A stretch of DNA of 64,000 nucleotides from Chaetoderma sp. LZ-2023a. Taxonomy: Eukaryota; Mollusca; Caudofoveata; Chaetodermatida; Chaetodermatidae. Below the pieces are notes generated by a model. It was not told the DNA's origin, did not search any database, and saw only the letters and a program-made list of their open reading frames with translations. The translations under genes and the position numbers were made by a program. Positions 1-9,363 of the stretch are shown one piece after another. The stretch spans positions 41,795,781 to 41,859,780 of the forward strand of contig CM067373.1 of NCBI GenBank assembly GCA_034401795.1, given 5' to 3'. The stretch's first letter is position 1. Each line of letters opens with the position of its first letter.

Positions 1-230
1 TGTTGACAAACTGTCTGGTAATTCTGTCTTTTATGTCTATTGAGAGGTCTTCGCTATGGCATACTTTGATTCATCCTTGTATGTCCTTATGTTCGAATAA
101 ACTTTCTGGGATCTTGTAAGTAATCAGGAGTAGATACGTTCTTCGGAGTCGCAGGCCCTTGGCTACCATACGTTGCCATAGAACTCACGGCCATCTGGCC
201 CACTGAACATTTAAGCCGTACTATATAAGG
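1..230. other. Flank upstream of integrase remnant
   Basis: No coding region is supported here. A TATATAAGG string lies at about 222-230, but it directly abuts an ATG at 231 and cannot be taken as a promoter for that ATG. The stretch may be decayed Polinton-like DNA, because integrase-like sequence begins about 200 bases further on. Confidence 0.3.
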
Positions 231-413
231 ATGGCATCTCTGTACGACCTGGTCAAGTCCCTTAACTGGCAAGCCTTGGTCGATAAGCTACCCTTCAGTG
301 ACGGCACCAGCACTGCAGAGATTAGGCAGCAGTGTTCACAGGTATTCGAAGAGGTGTTCATTGATGGCCGGATGAAGGACGGTCGTCTGTTCGCCTGTCT
401 GGAGTTTGCCTAG
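231..413 (+). CDS. Short ORF before the integrase remnant, unknown
   Basis: A 60-codon ORF with an ATG and a TAG stop. It could be an N-terminal piece of the integrase gene that follows, because acidic and aromatic residues are arranged as in a folded protein and the same strand becomes integrase-like 30 codons later. I recognise no domain. It may also be a chance ORF. Function is not assigned. Confidence 0.25.
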   Translation: MASLYDLVKSLNWQALVDKLPFSDGTSTAEIRQQCSQVFEEVFIDGRMKDGRLFACLEFA

Positions 414-440
414 GCCATATGTAATAGAACAGGAGTCGAT

Positions 441-1440
441 GTCAGTGATGAAAATCGGGAGTACCGCCTCTCTTGAGGAGCTCTACTACCAGCCTGGTGG
501 ATATTATCACGAGCTCCACCAGTTACTCGAGTTCGCATGTCATAAGGGCCACACATTCACATAGGAGGCGGTTAGCCAGTGGCTCAGCCGCCAGGCGATG
601 TGGCAGATATACAGACCCCATCCATGGCACATCAGGCGTGCACATTTCAATGAACCCGTTCTGAACAGAGTTCACCAGGCAGATGTTCTATTCCTTCCAC
701 ATGACAGAGTCTGCCGTTCGGGAACATGTAAGACCTACAAGTACGCCCTCACCATGATCGTGCCAGTAGGTACAAGGCTGCTGTACTGCTTACAGATAAG
801 TCCGCAGGGCAGGTGGCCCAAGCATTCAACAGTGCCTATGATGATCCGGAAAAGCCCTTCCAGTGGCCAGAATTGTTACACGTGGATGAGGGTAAGGAGT
901 TCAGGGGCGAGACAGCAGTCCTCATGCGGAAGCATGGTGTGGCGATAAGACGAGGTGAAGTTGGTCACCACCGTGCCCAGACAATCGTCGAGCGCTGGAA
1001 CTGGCCTCTGGCAGACTGTTCCCACATCAGCATGCTCAGGAGATGGCGTGTCCTGGTGATCGCTCCACGGTGTGGGTGAAAGGTTTGTCCATGGTGGTAG
1101 AGAGATCCAAGACTGATGTTACTCGGTTAACTGGTAAGAAACCAGTAGAGGCTATCCAAAGATCCTCTTCTCCCCCATCATCCGCAGGAGCGAACATGGG
1201 AGAGGAGTGCCTACCACCTGATGCTCTGGTTCGGTACCTGTATGAGCCTGGTGTGCTGGAAGGTGGTCGGCGGCGTGCAACAGACCCTAACTGGTCGATA
1301 GATGTTCACAGGCTTGACAGGTATGTGGAGGCGGATGGGCATTCTACATTGTACTACCTGGCCAGCAGTCCCAGGCGACCGTTTGTGCAAGAGGAGCTTT
1401 GGCTAGTCCCTACAGATACACAGCTGCCACCATCCGGAGT
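441..1440 (+). pseudogene. Polinton/Maverick-type DDE integrase, decayed
   Basis: Retroviral-like integrases of Polintons insert the linear element DNA into the host genome. Translation across frames gives an N-terminal helical region (about 470-600), then a core with the three acidic positions in order: ADVLF near 685, HVDEGKEF near 880 and a VERWN motif near 988. A C-terminal part containing VRYLYEPG and RRRATDPNW (about 1225-1300) resembles the SH3/chromo-like tail of these integrases. An in-frame TAG near 565 and frameshifts near 770 and 1060 break the gene. It runs convergently toward the polymerase remnant on the other strand, with 3' ends nearly touching at about 1440-1470, an arrangement expected of a Polinton or adintovirus. 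The family call rests on motif order and this pairing. Confidence 0.75.
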
Positions 1441-1458
1441 GCTCAAGGCCGCTGCTGT

Positions 1459-4400
1459 CTATTCATGAGGGATATGCTGCTCGATGGGCTCGGTATGGAC
1501 ACCATCTGGCAGCACATGGCACTTATCATAGCAAGCGGAGAGTCTGAGTTTTTCCTGCGCATACATCACCATACCCTGGTTGCGCATACGTAGGCTTTGG
1601 TTTTGAGCTTTGTCCACCCCGCCATGTAGGGTACTGTAGAACCTTTGCCAAGAGACCGCATTCTGCCGCTTTGACATTCCCTTTGCCGAGCACTTACTTG
1701 CATCTGTGCTCTCCACGTAGTAGCATTTGGAGCAGAGAGCGATACCATGAGAGCCTTCGAACTCGAGCTTGAACAGTCCCAGAGTCCATCCAGACCATTT
1801 GTCCCAAGCTAGCCAGTCCCGCTTATGAGGCTGGTACTCTGCTCGCATCTCAGCGCGAATGACGTCGTCGAGGTTGGAGCCTGCTATAGCGATATATGCG
1901 GAGTCAGTGTCCATCTGCAGGTACTCAAAGCTGTCACGAGCTACGTAGCGATCGAGGAAGTCGTAGTAGAACTCCAGCATTCGCAGCTTCGTGAGCTCAT
2001 ATACGGCTATTCCCACATGGAAGGGCCTTCAAATAGTTATTCTCAGCTTGCGACTCTGGAGCTCGTATGACTCACTGATCTCCTCGAGATCTTCGATTCA
2101 TGCACTACGAAGGGCCTTGTATACCAGTGTTCATCCTTCATGAAGCTGGTTTTGCTATGGCATTCTAGGGCCTGCCTCGATGAGCTTCCCGTAGGCACTG
2201 TTGCCGAGGAGTTTGAAGAGATCTGCCAAGAGTGCTTTGCTCTTATCTACATCTCCCGAGCGGTGGGCCTCCGTAACATTCTCCACGAACCACTCGAATG
2301 TGCGCTTGGCCTCATAGTCTATGGTGCAGTATACAGCAGTGATCTCCAGGCCATGGGTTATATACCACTTGAGGGTCGGGGTGTACAGCAGCCGCTTCTT
2401 GCCAGAGAGGGCACCGAGCAGCTTCTGCGTGGTGGGCCGCTTCGTCCTTGTTCGCCCTAGATATGCCAGCATCTCAGACGAGATTGCCTCTACCCCCGGG
2501 ATCTCGCGATTATAGAAGGGAGGAGGCATTTCCTCGAACTTCGCCCACAGAGCCTTGGGGACCTCTATATCCAGCTCAGCAAACCCAAACCAGCTGTCTG
2601 CTAGGAGAGCCTCCTTAAAGCTAGCTACCCCACTGGCACCGGACCGATGGCGCACTTTCTCCTTACCACATGACATCTCTTTGGCCATCGTTGACAGGTA
2701 CAGAGCATTTGCATCATAGCCGAGTAGACGTTGGCAGACAGGCTCACTCTGGCGGATTTGAGTCACACCGGCCTTGTGGTATCTGGTGAACACGATGCTG
2801 GGACCGCCAACAACAGCACCCTTCAGCATCTCGTAGGCTTCCTTGTCCAGTGAATAGAGGCTAACAACCGGCATGTGCTGAGCGGGTCCACGTAGGAGGC
2901 ACTGCAGTGACACTCCTGGGAGAGACACTGCGTCTTTGACGATGTCTATTTCTCGTTCTGTGTAGGACTCCTGTGTCCGCTCTAGGGCATCGATGAATGG
3001 ACTGACGTCCAGGTTGTTGTGGTATCGCAGCCAGTCAGCGAATGTCCGCATTCCATGCTCGTTGAATGTCTGATTACACTGTTCCCACTCTGTTCGCGTC
3101 AAGAGGTAGCCACCCTTAGGCTTTAGATGTCCATGCTGAGTAGTCAGGAAGCCATGGATAGTTGAGCTTCTCATGTGTGTCAAACCATTCATATGGGGGG
3201 GGGCAGCTCTTCTGCTGTGTACACCTGTAAGCTTTGACCCATACCGTGTACGAGACTCTTGGGCGGAGGTAGTTCAGCACATCGAGAAACCGTAGCTCAG
3301 GTGCTATGACGAACATGGTCTGACTAGCCTTCTTGGCAACTTTCACTGTACCTGTACTGTCAGTCAGCTCATCGACAAAGTACTTCTTGATGACGTTCAG
3401 GTCATACTGCCCAGAGTTGAACTCCAGTACAGGGACTTGGTCACACTACTCGTTGATCAGTCGCTGCTGTTGTTTTGGGAGCTTGTCCAGGTTTGTCTGT
3501 ATGTACAGTGCCCTAACCCTTGTCTGGATTAGAGATGCTCGCCGTTAGATCTCCAGCATGAACTCTCTGATCAGTTCGTTGGGGTCAGGATTGCATAGAT
3601 GAGTGGGCTCTAAGGAGCAGCCAACTGACACAGAGATGTGGGTATGGGACCGTCCGATCTGGTTTAGGGACGCTTGGGCAGCGTTTTATACAGCACACCC
3701 ACTGTACCACAAGCGTGCATCCAGAGGCTCTCAGCTTCTCATCTCTCAGGACTGTCTTGCAGTATCTTTGTTCGGCATCCTCACCTCGCTGGTGTTGTGG
3801 ACACCCGTGCCAGTGACAGCCATGGAACTGGTAAACGGTGTTGGTGGTCAGATCATAACCATCTACGGGAGTGCCCTCGATCCATCACTCGCCACCATGC
3901 CCACACTCAACATTGTGTATGTGTACGCCTGTTTCTCGATTCATACTCGGTCCAATGAGTAGCCGCTGAACTGGATGGTTGGGGCAGATAGAAGGCTTTC
4001 TCATACGCAGACTGTGGCGCCTCATCCTTCTCGCCAGGACACACGATTTTTGTTTTGCCGCCTGTACAGTGATCAGCGTGGCGTTGAAGCTGGCATGCCT
4101 GTGTAAACCTCTGCTGACAGTGACTGCAGACTAGTGTATGTGCCAGCTTGGAGATGTTCTTGAGGTAGCACGCGAGGTGGTCCCACACTGCGATGGTCAT
4201 GGTGTCACGGTAGTGAGCTGCTTGCCTGATCAAGTGCCAGGTGCCCTCTTCGGTTGGTTCATACAGACGAATCCCGATCTTGGCGAAGACCTCTACCGTG
4301 TCCAGCTGATCCAGCGAGGTCTTGTGGACATCAGGTACTGTCTGGCCGTAGAACTGTGTGGCAAGCTCTCGTGCAGGAGCTGTACTTCTATCAGCTCTCA

Positions 4401-5230
4401 TGCCTCGGTGGACTGCTAGACATCTCCAGAGACACATGTTGTCCCTGTAGGTGTCGAGGGCAGTCATACTCTTCTTCTGTCGTACCCAGTCTGGGAGGGG
4501 GCCTGTCCCAAGCAGAGGTTGGCGGTCGATCACAGCCCTGACCTCAACATTGATTAATCGAACGAAAGCCCACTTGGTGTTGGGTCGATCAGTATTGTTT
4601 GTGTCAAGGCGGGCTTGCTCTCTTGCTGCCACCCAGTCCTGAGCTGCTCCTATCGTGTTAAGCCACATGCTCCCTTAGCATTCTTGTGGAAGAGCATCAC
4701 CCTACCGTCTTCGATTTGACGGATGCGATAGGTATGGGTGTAGTGGAGGTAGAAGGCATTCTGGACAGTCTGCTGGATCTTTTGCATGATCCGGCCTGTG
4801 AGGTCTCCTTCTAGACCTCTGCAGAATGCCCAGCATACTGACCGGCGCCCTCTATTCTCTGGCTCCCTTTTGCCAAGACGCTGGTCGAGAATGTGTTTGC
4901 CTTCTCGCCTTATGCTCCGGGCTAAGAGTTCAGACCTCAGCCCCATTATGCTCCGGGCTGGGCTCAGACCTCGGCATCGCTTAACGATCCGGCGTTTGAG
5001 AGTTAATTGCTCCAGTAGATGGGCCTCCGTCCACCTCGCTACAGTCTTGGCTCGAAATCTAGCAGTCACCTCCTCGGCCAACTGACGATGCTCACGTATC
5101 CACTGTGCTTTCATGTGGGGTTCCAAGGATCCTCTTTGGTAAGCACTGGAAACATTCCCATATTCATTGCTCGGGAGAGTCGCTTCTGCCACTCATCGGC
5201 ACGGACCTGTCCGATCATCTGGAGCTTTGC
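1459..5230 (-). pseudogene. Protein-primed family B DNA polymerase (Polinton/adintovirus type), decayed
   Basis: This polymerase replicates linear element DNA from a protein primer. On the minus strand motif A (YDANALY) lies at about 2690-2720, motif B (LGNSAYGK) at about 2168-2215 and motif C (MDTDSAY) at about 1890-1922, in the order expected of family B. Upstream, around 3200-3330, is a conserved stretch containing FLDVLNYL and YEWFD, typical of these polymerases. The N-terminal part at 3907-4668 has a CXXC...H...HC zinc-finger-like motif and a DNMCLWRCLA box; 4650-5230 is basic and helical. The length, about 1,250 codons, fits Polinton PolB. At least four frame breaks are visible, one at a run of nine or more G at 3193-3204, and 3350-3900 is strongly decayed. 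It cannot make a full protein. Confidence 0.8.
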
Positions 5231-5237
5231 AATATCG

Positions 5238-5755
5238 CGAAGCTGTGCTGGTGTATATCCCTGTGAATGCCTGACTCTAAATGGGCGTTCCGACCCTATT
5301 ATGTGTGGCGATCAGTACCTGTGGGTGGTGTATATCCCCTGTCTGGGCGTTCAGGTTTATTATCTGTGGTGCTGGCGATCAGTACCTGTGGGCGGTGTAT
5401 ATCCCTGTGGATGCTTGTCTCTAAATGGGCGTTCAGACCCTATTATGTGTGGCGATCAGCGTTCAGACCTATTATGTGTGGTGCTGGCGATCAGTACCTG
5501 TGGGTGGTGTATATCCCTGTGGATGCCTGTCTCTAAATGGCCGTTCAGACCCTATTATGTGTGGCGATCAGTACCTGTGGGTGGTGTATATCTCCTGTCT
5601 GGGCGTTCAGGCCTATTATGTTTGGTGCTGGCGATCAGTACCGTGGGTGGTGTATATCCATGTGGATGTCTGTCTCTAAATGGGCGTTCAGACCCTATTA
5701 TGTGTGGCGATCAGTACCTGATGGTGGTGTATATCCCTGTGGTTGCCTGTCTGGG
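5238..5755. repeat. Tandem repeat, about 75 bp unit in two variants
   Basis: The string CGATCAG recurs seven times (near 5309, 5371, 5453, 5489, 5563, 5632 and 5708). Each unit carries GTGTATATCCCTGTGGATG and either TCTCTAAATGGGCGTTCAG or a shorter TCTGGGCGTTCAGG variant, so two subtypes alternate irregularly. The array starts at the upstream edge of the polymerase remnant. Long ORFs through it arise only because the unit lacks stops. Confidence 0.9.
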
Positions 5756-5945
5756 CACGTGGTGGCCCCCGCACCCTATGCAGTGGAGACTGCTGCAGTC
5801 TCCGCTGATTGAGAGGGCAGTGGGGCCCATGGAGCCGGTGGCCAGGGAGGTGGTATCCCGCAGTCTCCGCTGCGTGAGAGGGCGGTGGGGGCCACGGATC
5901 CGGCAGGACGTATGGCCGGGCAGTGGTATCATTAGTAGTACTGTC

Positions 5946-6187
5946 GGGATTAAAATGATAGACCCTTCCTCAACTGGCTGCCGTTCGGTGATCTGTGGCC
6001 CCCACTGCCCTCTCAATCCCTGGGGGCCTCCATCTTGAGGCATTCCTCAACCACCTTCAACCCTGGGTCTCCATCTAGAGGCCTACACCAACCACATGCA
6101 ACCCTATGCCCAGGGATTTAGAGGCCGGTGGGGGCCACGGATCACCGAATGGTGGCCGGTTGAGGGAGGTGGTATCATTTTAAACCC
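5946..6187. repeat. Imperfect palindrome with ~79 bp arms
   Basis: Left arm 5946-6024 and right arm 6109-6187 are inverted copies with about 80 percent matches by eye, both carrying GATCACCGAA-type and GGGGGCCAC strings on one strand. The 84-base spacer is itself a direct repeat of about 42 bp (6018-6060 and 6061-6101, both starting CCCTGGG). Related GAGAGGGC.GTGGGGGCCAC units occur in direct orientation at about 5808-5850 and 5874-5940. Confidence 0.85.
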
Positions 6188-6297
6188 GACGAATGCAAAA
6201 CTTTGCTGTGTTGGAAAAATAGAACGTTGCTCTATTTCAACCAACTTTTAACCAACCTTTTCAGCAAACAGGTTACGCGCAAATTTCAGTTCTGCCA
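6186..6297 (-). repeat. Partial copy of unit X (reverse)
   Basis: Reads on the minus strand as the segment that directly follows (GTA)n at 24178 and 31588: GGCAGAACTGAAATTTG, CGTAACCTG, then GAAATAGAGCAACGTTC. Homology stops at about 6186, directly beside the end of the palindrome arm, so it is a truncated copy. Confidence 0.85.
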
Positions 6298-6298
6298 T

Positions 6299-6389
<91 letters not shown>
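6298..6389. repeat. (TAC)n microsatellite
   Basis: About 30 uninterrupted TAC triplets on the + strand, equal to GTA on the minus strand, adjoining the reverse unit X copy. Polytyrosine and polyleucine ORFs here are not genes. Confidence 0.97.
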
Positions 6390-6391
<2 letters not shown>

Positions 6392-6918
6392 CGCGAAGTT
6401 CGTCAAGGGGTTTCTTTTCCTCGTTTATGAAGTCCACGCCATCGGACTATTCCGTCTCTAGCGACATACCTTTTATGGATACTGGGGTGTGGGGTTGGCG
6501 TGGTCTTCTGGAATTTTACCAGACAGGTTTCAATGCAGCAGCAAGGTAATAGGTGAAAAGCACAAAGGTTAGACCGTTTCCCTGTGGGGAGCCGACTGAT
6601 GTCTCAAAGTCTACAGACTGCACTGACTTGGCTCTATCAGCGTGGTGTCTGCAAGTAGTAGTCTCACTAGACATAGCTCATCCTCATTACAACTGGTCCA
6701 GTGTAGTATGCCTAGGATCTTTGAGCGTTTTATTGTGTCGAAGCCTCGTGACATTTGGACATGACTACTGACGCAAACATGCACACAAGTCCCCCCACCA
6801 TCTTGAACAACAACCATCACTTGACTTCAAAATATGGTTGATGTGATATAGCGTACTCAGATAGATGCTGTGACTCCTGTTCATTCAAACAACAAAAGAG
6901 TCAGTCCAAATGCCACGG
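6390..6918. other. No gene recognised
   Basis: Mixed-composition DNA between two repeat blocks. I see no domain, structural RNA or terminal repeat. Confidence 0.5.
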
Positions 6919-7110
6919 AATCCCAGACAAAATCCCACCGGACAAAACCCCACCAGACCTTTATCCCATCGCACAAAATCCCACTGGACATAATCCCACC
7001 CAGACAAAATCCCACCAGACATAATCCCACCAGGGTAAAATCCCATCGGACACAATCCCACCCAGACAAAATATCACTAGATATAATCACACCTGGACAA
7101 AATCCCACAC
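6919..7110. repeat. Minisatellite, 14-16 bp unit
   Basis: About thirteen degenerate copies of AATCCCACC.GACA with alternating AAAATC and TAATC spacers. The same minisatellite lies inside both full X units (24472 and 31883) and, inverted, at 46036. Confidence 0.9.
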
Positions 7111-7155
7111 GTACATAACACCAATTTGTAAAATCTTTACCATTGATTCATACGA
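7111..7155 (+). repeat. Terminal segment of unit X
   Basis: CCAATTTGTAAAATC..TACCATTGATTCATAC directly precedes (GTA)n here, as at 24630-24664 and 32040-32073. It marks the downstream edge of unit X against the microsatellite. Confidence 0.8.
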
Positions 7156-7267
<112 letters not shown>

Positions 7268-7755
7268 TGAAGTGAACGCACGCGTTTATTTAGCTCTGCA
7301 ATTGCTGCCCGAATTTGCTACTTTCTAGCGCGATTTTGTAGATAAATTGTATACATATATTTCGTATTAGTATTTCCTTTCAAACTTTATGTTTAATTTG
7401 TAAATTCTTGTCTTAGTTGGAGCGCATTTTGTGTCTCCATTTTCCAAAGGCACTCCTCTTAGCTGGGGGTTTCAGCCATTTAATAGGTCTCCTCATGCTG
7501 TGGTCAGTGCAATACTTTTCTCGTCGCGCCAGTGGGCTATTTCTATAGTTCGTTGGCTAGCGCATTATATTTGGCAAGATCGCTTGAGTGAGTGGATTTA
7601 ATTCCTTTGTCATTTGTAAACGCAAGCCTATTACTTTGATTTTATAAATCTTCATAGTCAGTTGGCTGTTCCCTGTCAACTCGAACAGACTAACAAATAT
7701 ATGACTAATATGTTAGTATGCATTAGGGCACCACTTAAATCAGTTAGGTTTTAGT

Positions 7756-7884
7756 GAACCACTTAGAAAGTGGTTCAAACTAACAAATATACGACTGTAC
7801 TCTCTATTCGTATATTTGTTGGTAGACGTCAGGGTTTCAAAAGGGGACACTATTTATTTAGTGTTTAGCTCTTTCCCCGACGTC
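7756..7884 (+). promoter_or_regulatory. Chain of inverted repeats in the 5' UTR of copy A
   Basis: Three structures follow one another: a perfect 9 bp stem GAACCACTT / AAGTGGTTC (7756-7776, loop AGA), a perfect 13 bp stem AACAAATATACGA / TCGTATATTTGTT (7782-7820), and GACGTCAGGG pairing with CCCCGACGTC (7825-7884, one mismatch) that encloses a smaller ACACTA / TAGTGT stem. The chain ends about 60 bases before the ORF1 ATG. Copies C and D keep it. A role in translation or RNA packaging is inferred only. Confidence 0.7.
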
Positions 7885-7947
7885 TTGGTGTTATATATTT
7901 GTATTATATGTTGTAGTAGTATGGGGTTCCTCTTTTTATAAAACACC

Positions 7948-9357
7948 ATGGCAACCTCCTATAAGCGTACCCTGAGTCCTAAAATCACGACAAAGGCTTG
8001 GGGTGTTTCGACAATTGAGGTGAATCATGGGTTGAAGGATGTAGTTGGGGCAGGGCCACGGGTCCTTCAAGGTCTCATTAACGTTTCCAAATCTGTATGG
8101 AATGTCACAGTAGTTAATGAAAGTGTGAAGGAAATGTTGCTCGACGAGGTCCTTGTCGTGAAGGGTGAGGTGTGTAATGTGGAGGAAATAGATTCTGATC
8201 GTCTATTAGTCAAGATGAAGGTTCCATTAGAGATCCAAGATGAATGGGTTATCAATGAATTGATCAAGTATGGCAAAGTGGACAAAGTAGAACACGAGAC
8301 CTATCCATTTGATCGAACCTTAGAAAATGGCATCAGACGAATTTGGTTCGAAAATGTAGTACAACCTCTCCCAAGTAAGGTCACGATAGATGGTCGATTT
8401 ATGTTGCCATTATGGTACAGGGGGGAAATCAAAGAGTGTAGAATCTGCTTAAGCACAGAACATCTTGCAACAGATTGCCCTAACAAAAACAAATGTCTAG
8501 TTTGTGGATCATCTGATCATTTTAAGAGGCGATGCCCGCAGGACAAATATGTCAAAAAGGGTGCTGATAAAAGGGCAGAGCAAGTTGTCTCTAAAGAGAA
8601 TGTCATAGAACTGGTAGCTGCTGAGATTGTAGCTGAAATCCATGTTAATGGGAAGCGCGTTGCTAAAGAAAATGTCATCGAACCAGTAGTTGCTGAGATT
8701 GTAGCTGAAGTCCATGTTAGTGAGAAGCATGGTGAAAAAACTAAGAACCCAATCGCTGTAGTTGCATGCGATGAAATAGAGGTTCTAGATGAGGGGCTAA
8801 GTCTTACTCCAGTAACAAGTCAATCCAAGTCTGATGTCAGAGAGGCTAATTCCACACAAGTTGAAGATGATGATCAATACCCTCTGAAAGAGAGCTTTAA
8901 TTTAGGACAAGTAAAATTCAGGTCGCAAGATACTGAAACTAACTTTGATTTTCCACTGAGTACACTCAATCTAGACGATTTAAATAATATAGAGAAAGTA
9001 ATTGGTGTCTCGGATCGATTGAGTGGAACAAAGCGACAAAAAGACGGAGAGAGTTCCGAACCAGAAATAGAGGAAAGTGATATAGTAGATGATAATATGT
9101 CAGTCGCTGAATCCGATATATCCATTCAAACACAGAGTTCTAAATCACCCGATGAAATGGTCATGTACAGGTCAGCGGCAGGAGACGTGTTAGATCCATA
9201 TGTGATGGCAAAAGGGGTTAAATACAGGCATCTGCGTCATGATTCAGATATATTAAAATATAAGCATTTGGAAAAAGTAGAACTAAGTAGTGCAGCGTTT
9301 GCGAGTAAAATAGGTAAATGGTCTAAGAGAGGGTCGAAAAAACCAAAATCTAGTTAG
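7948..9357 (+). CDS. Copy A ORF1: nucleic-acid-binding gag-like protein with two CCHC knuckles
   Basis: This is the only intact ORF1 of the window, 469 codons from an ATG in CACCATGGC context. ORF1 proteins of non-LTR elements bind element RNA and form the ribonucleoprotein that goes to the target. Residues 1-160 form a mixed alpha/beta region conserved in copies C, D and F, plausibly RRM-like. Two perfect CX2CX4HX4C zinc knuckles follow at residues 164-177 and 183-196. Residues 200-270 contain an internal duplication around ENVIE.V.AEIVAE, and the remainder is acidic and Ser-rich with a basic C-terminus. The stop at 9355-9357 lies six bases before the ATG of ORF2. Confidence 0.88.
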   Translation: MATSYKRTLSPKITTKAWGVSTIEVNHGLKDVVGAGPRVLQGLINVSKSVWNVTVVNESVKEMLLDEVLVVKGEVCNVEEIDSDRLLVKMKVPLEIQDEWVINELIKYGKVDKVEHETYPFDRTLENGIRRIWFENVVQPLPSKVTIDGRFMLPLWYRGEIKECRICLSTEHLATDCPNKNKCLVCGSSDHFKRRCPQDKYVKKGADKRAEQVVSKENVIELVAAEIVAEIHVNGKRVAKENVIEPVVAEIVAEVHVSEKHGEKTKNPIAVVACDEIEVLDEGLSLTPVTSQSKSDVREANSTQVEDDDQYPLKESFNLGQVKFRSQDTETNFDFPLSTLNLDDLNNIEKVIGVSDRLSGTKRQKDGESSEPEIEESDIVDDNMSVAESDISIQTQSSKSPDEMVMYRSAAGDVLDPYVMAKGVKYRHLRHDSDILKYKHLEKVELSSAAFASKIGKWSKRGSKKPKSS

Positions 9358-9363
9358 CTTAAT

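Noticed and set aside
222-230. TATA box for the ORF at 231
   Set aside because: The TATA string touches the ATG, so it cannot position transcription upstream of it.
5019-6038. 339-codon + strand ORF through the 75 bp repeats
   Set aside because: It stays open only because the repeat unit lacks stops in several frames. It overlaps the polymerase remnant and the palindrome and has no domain.
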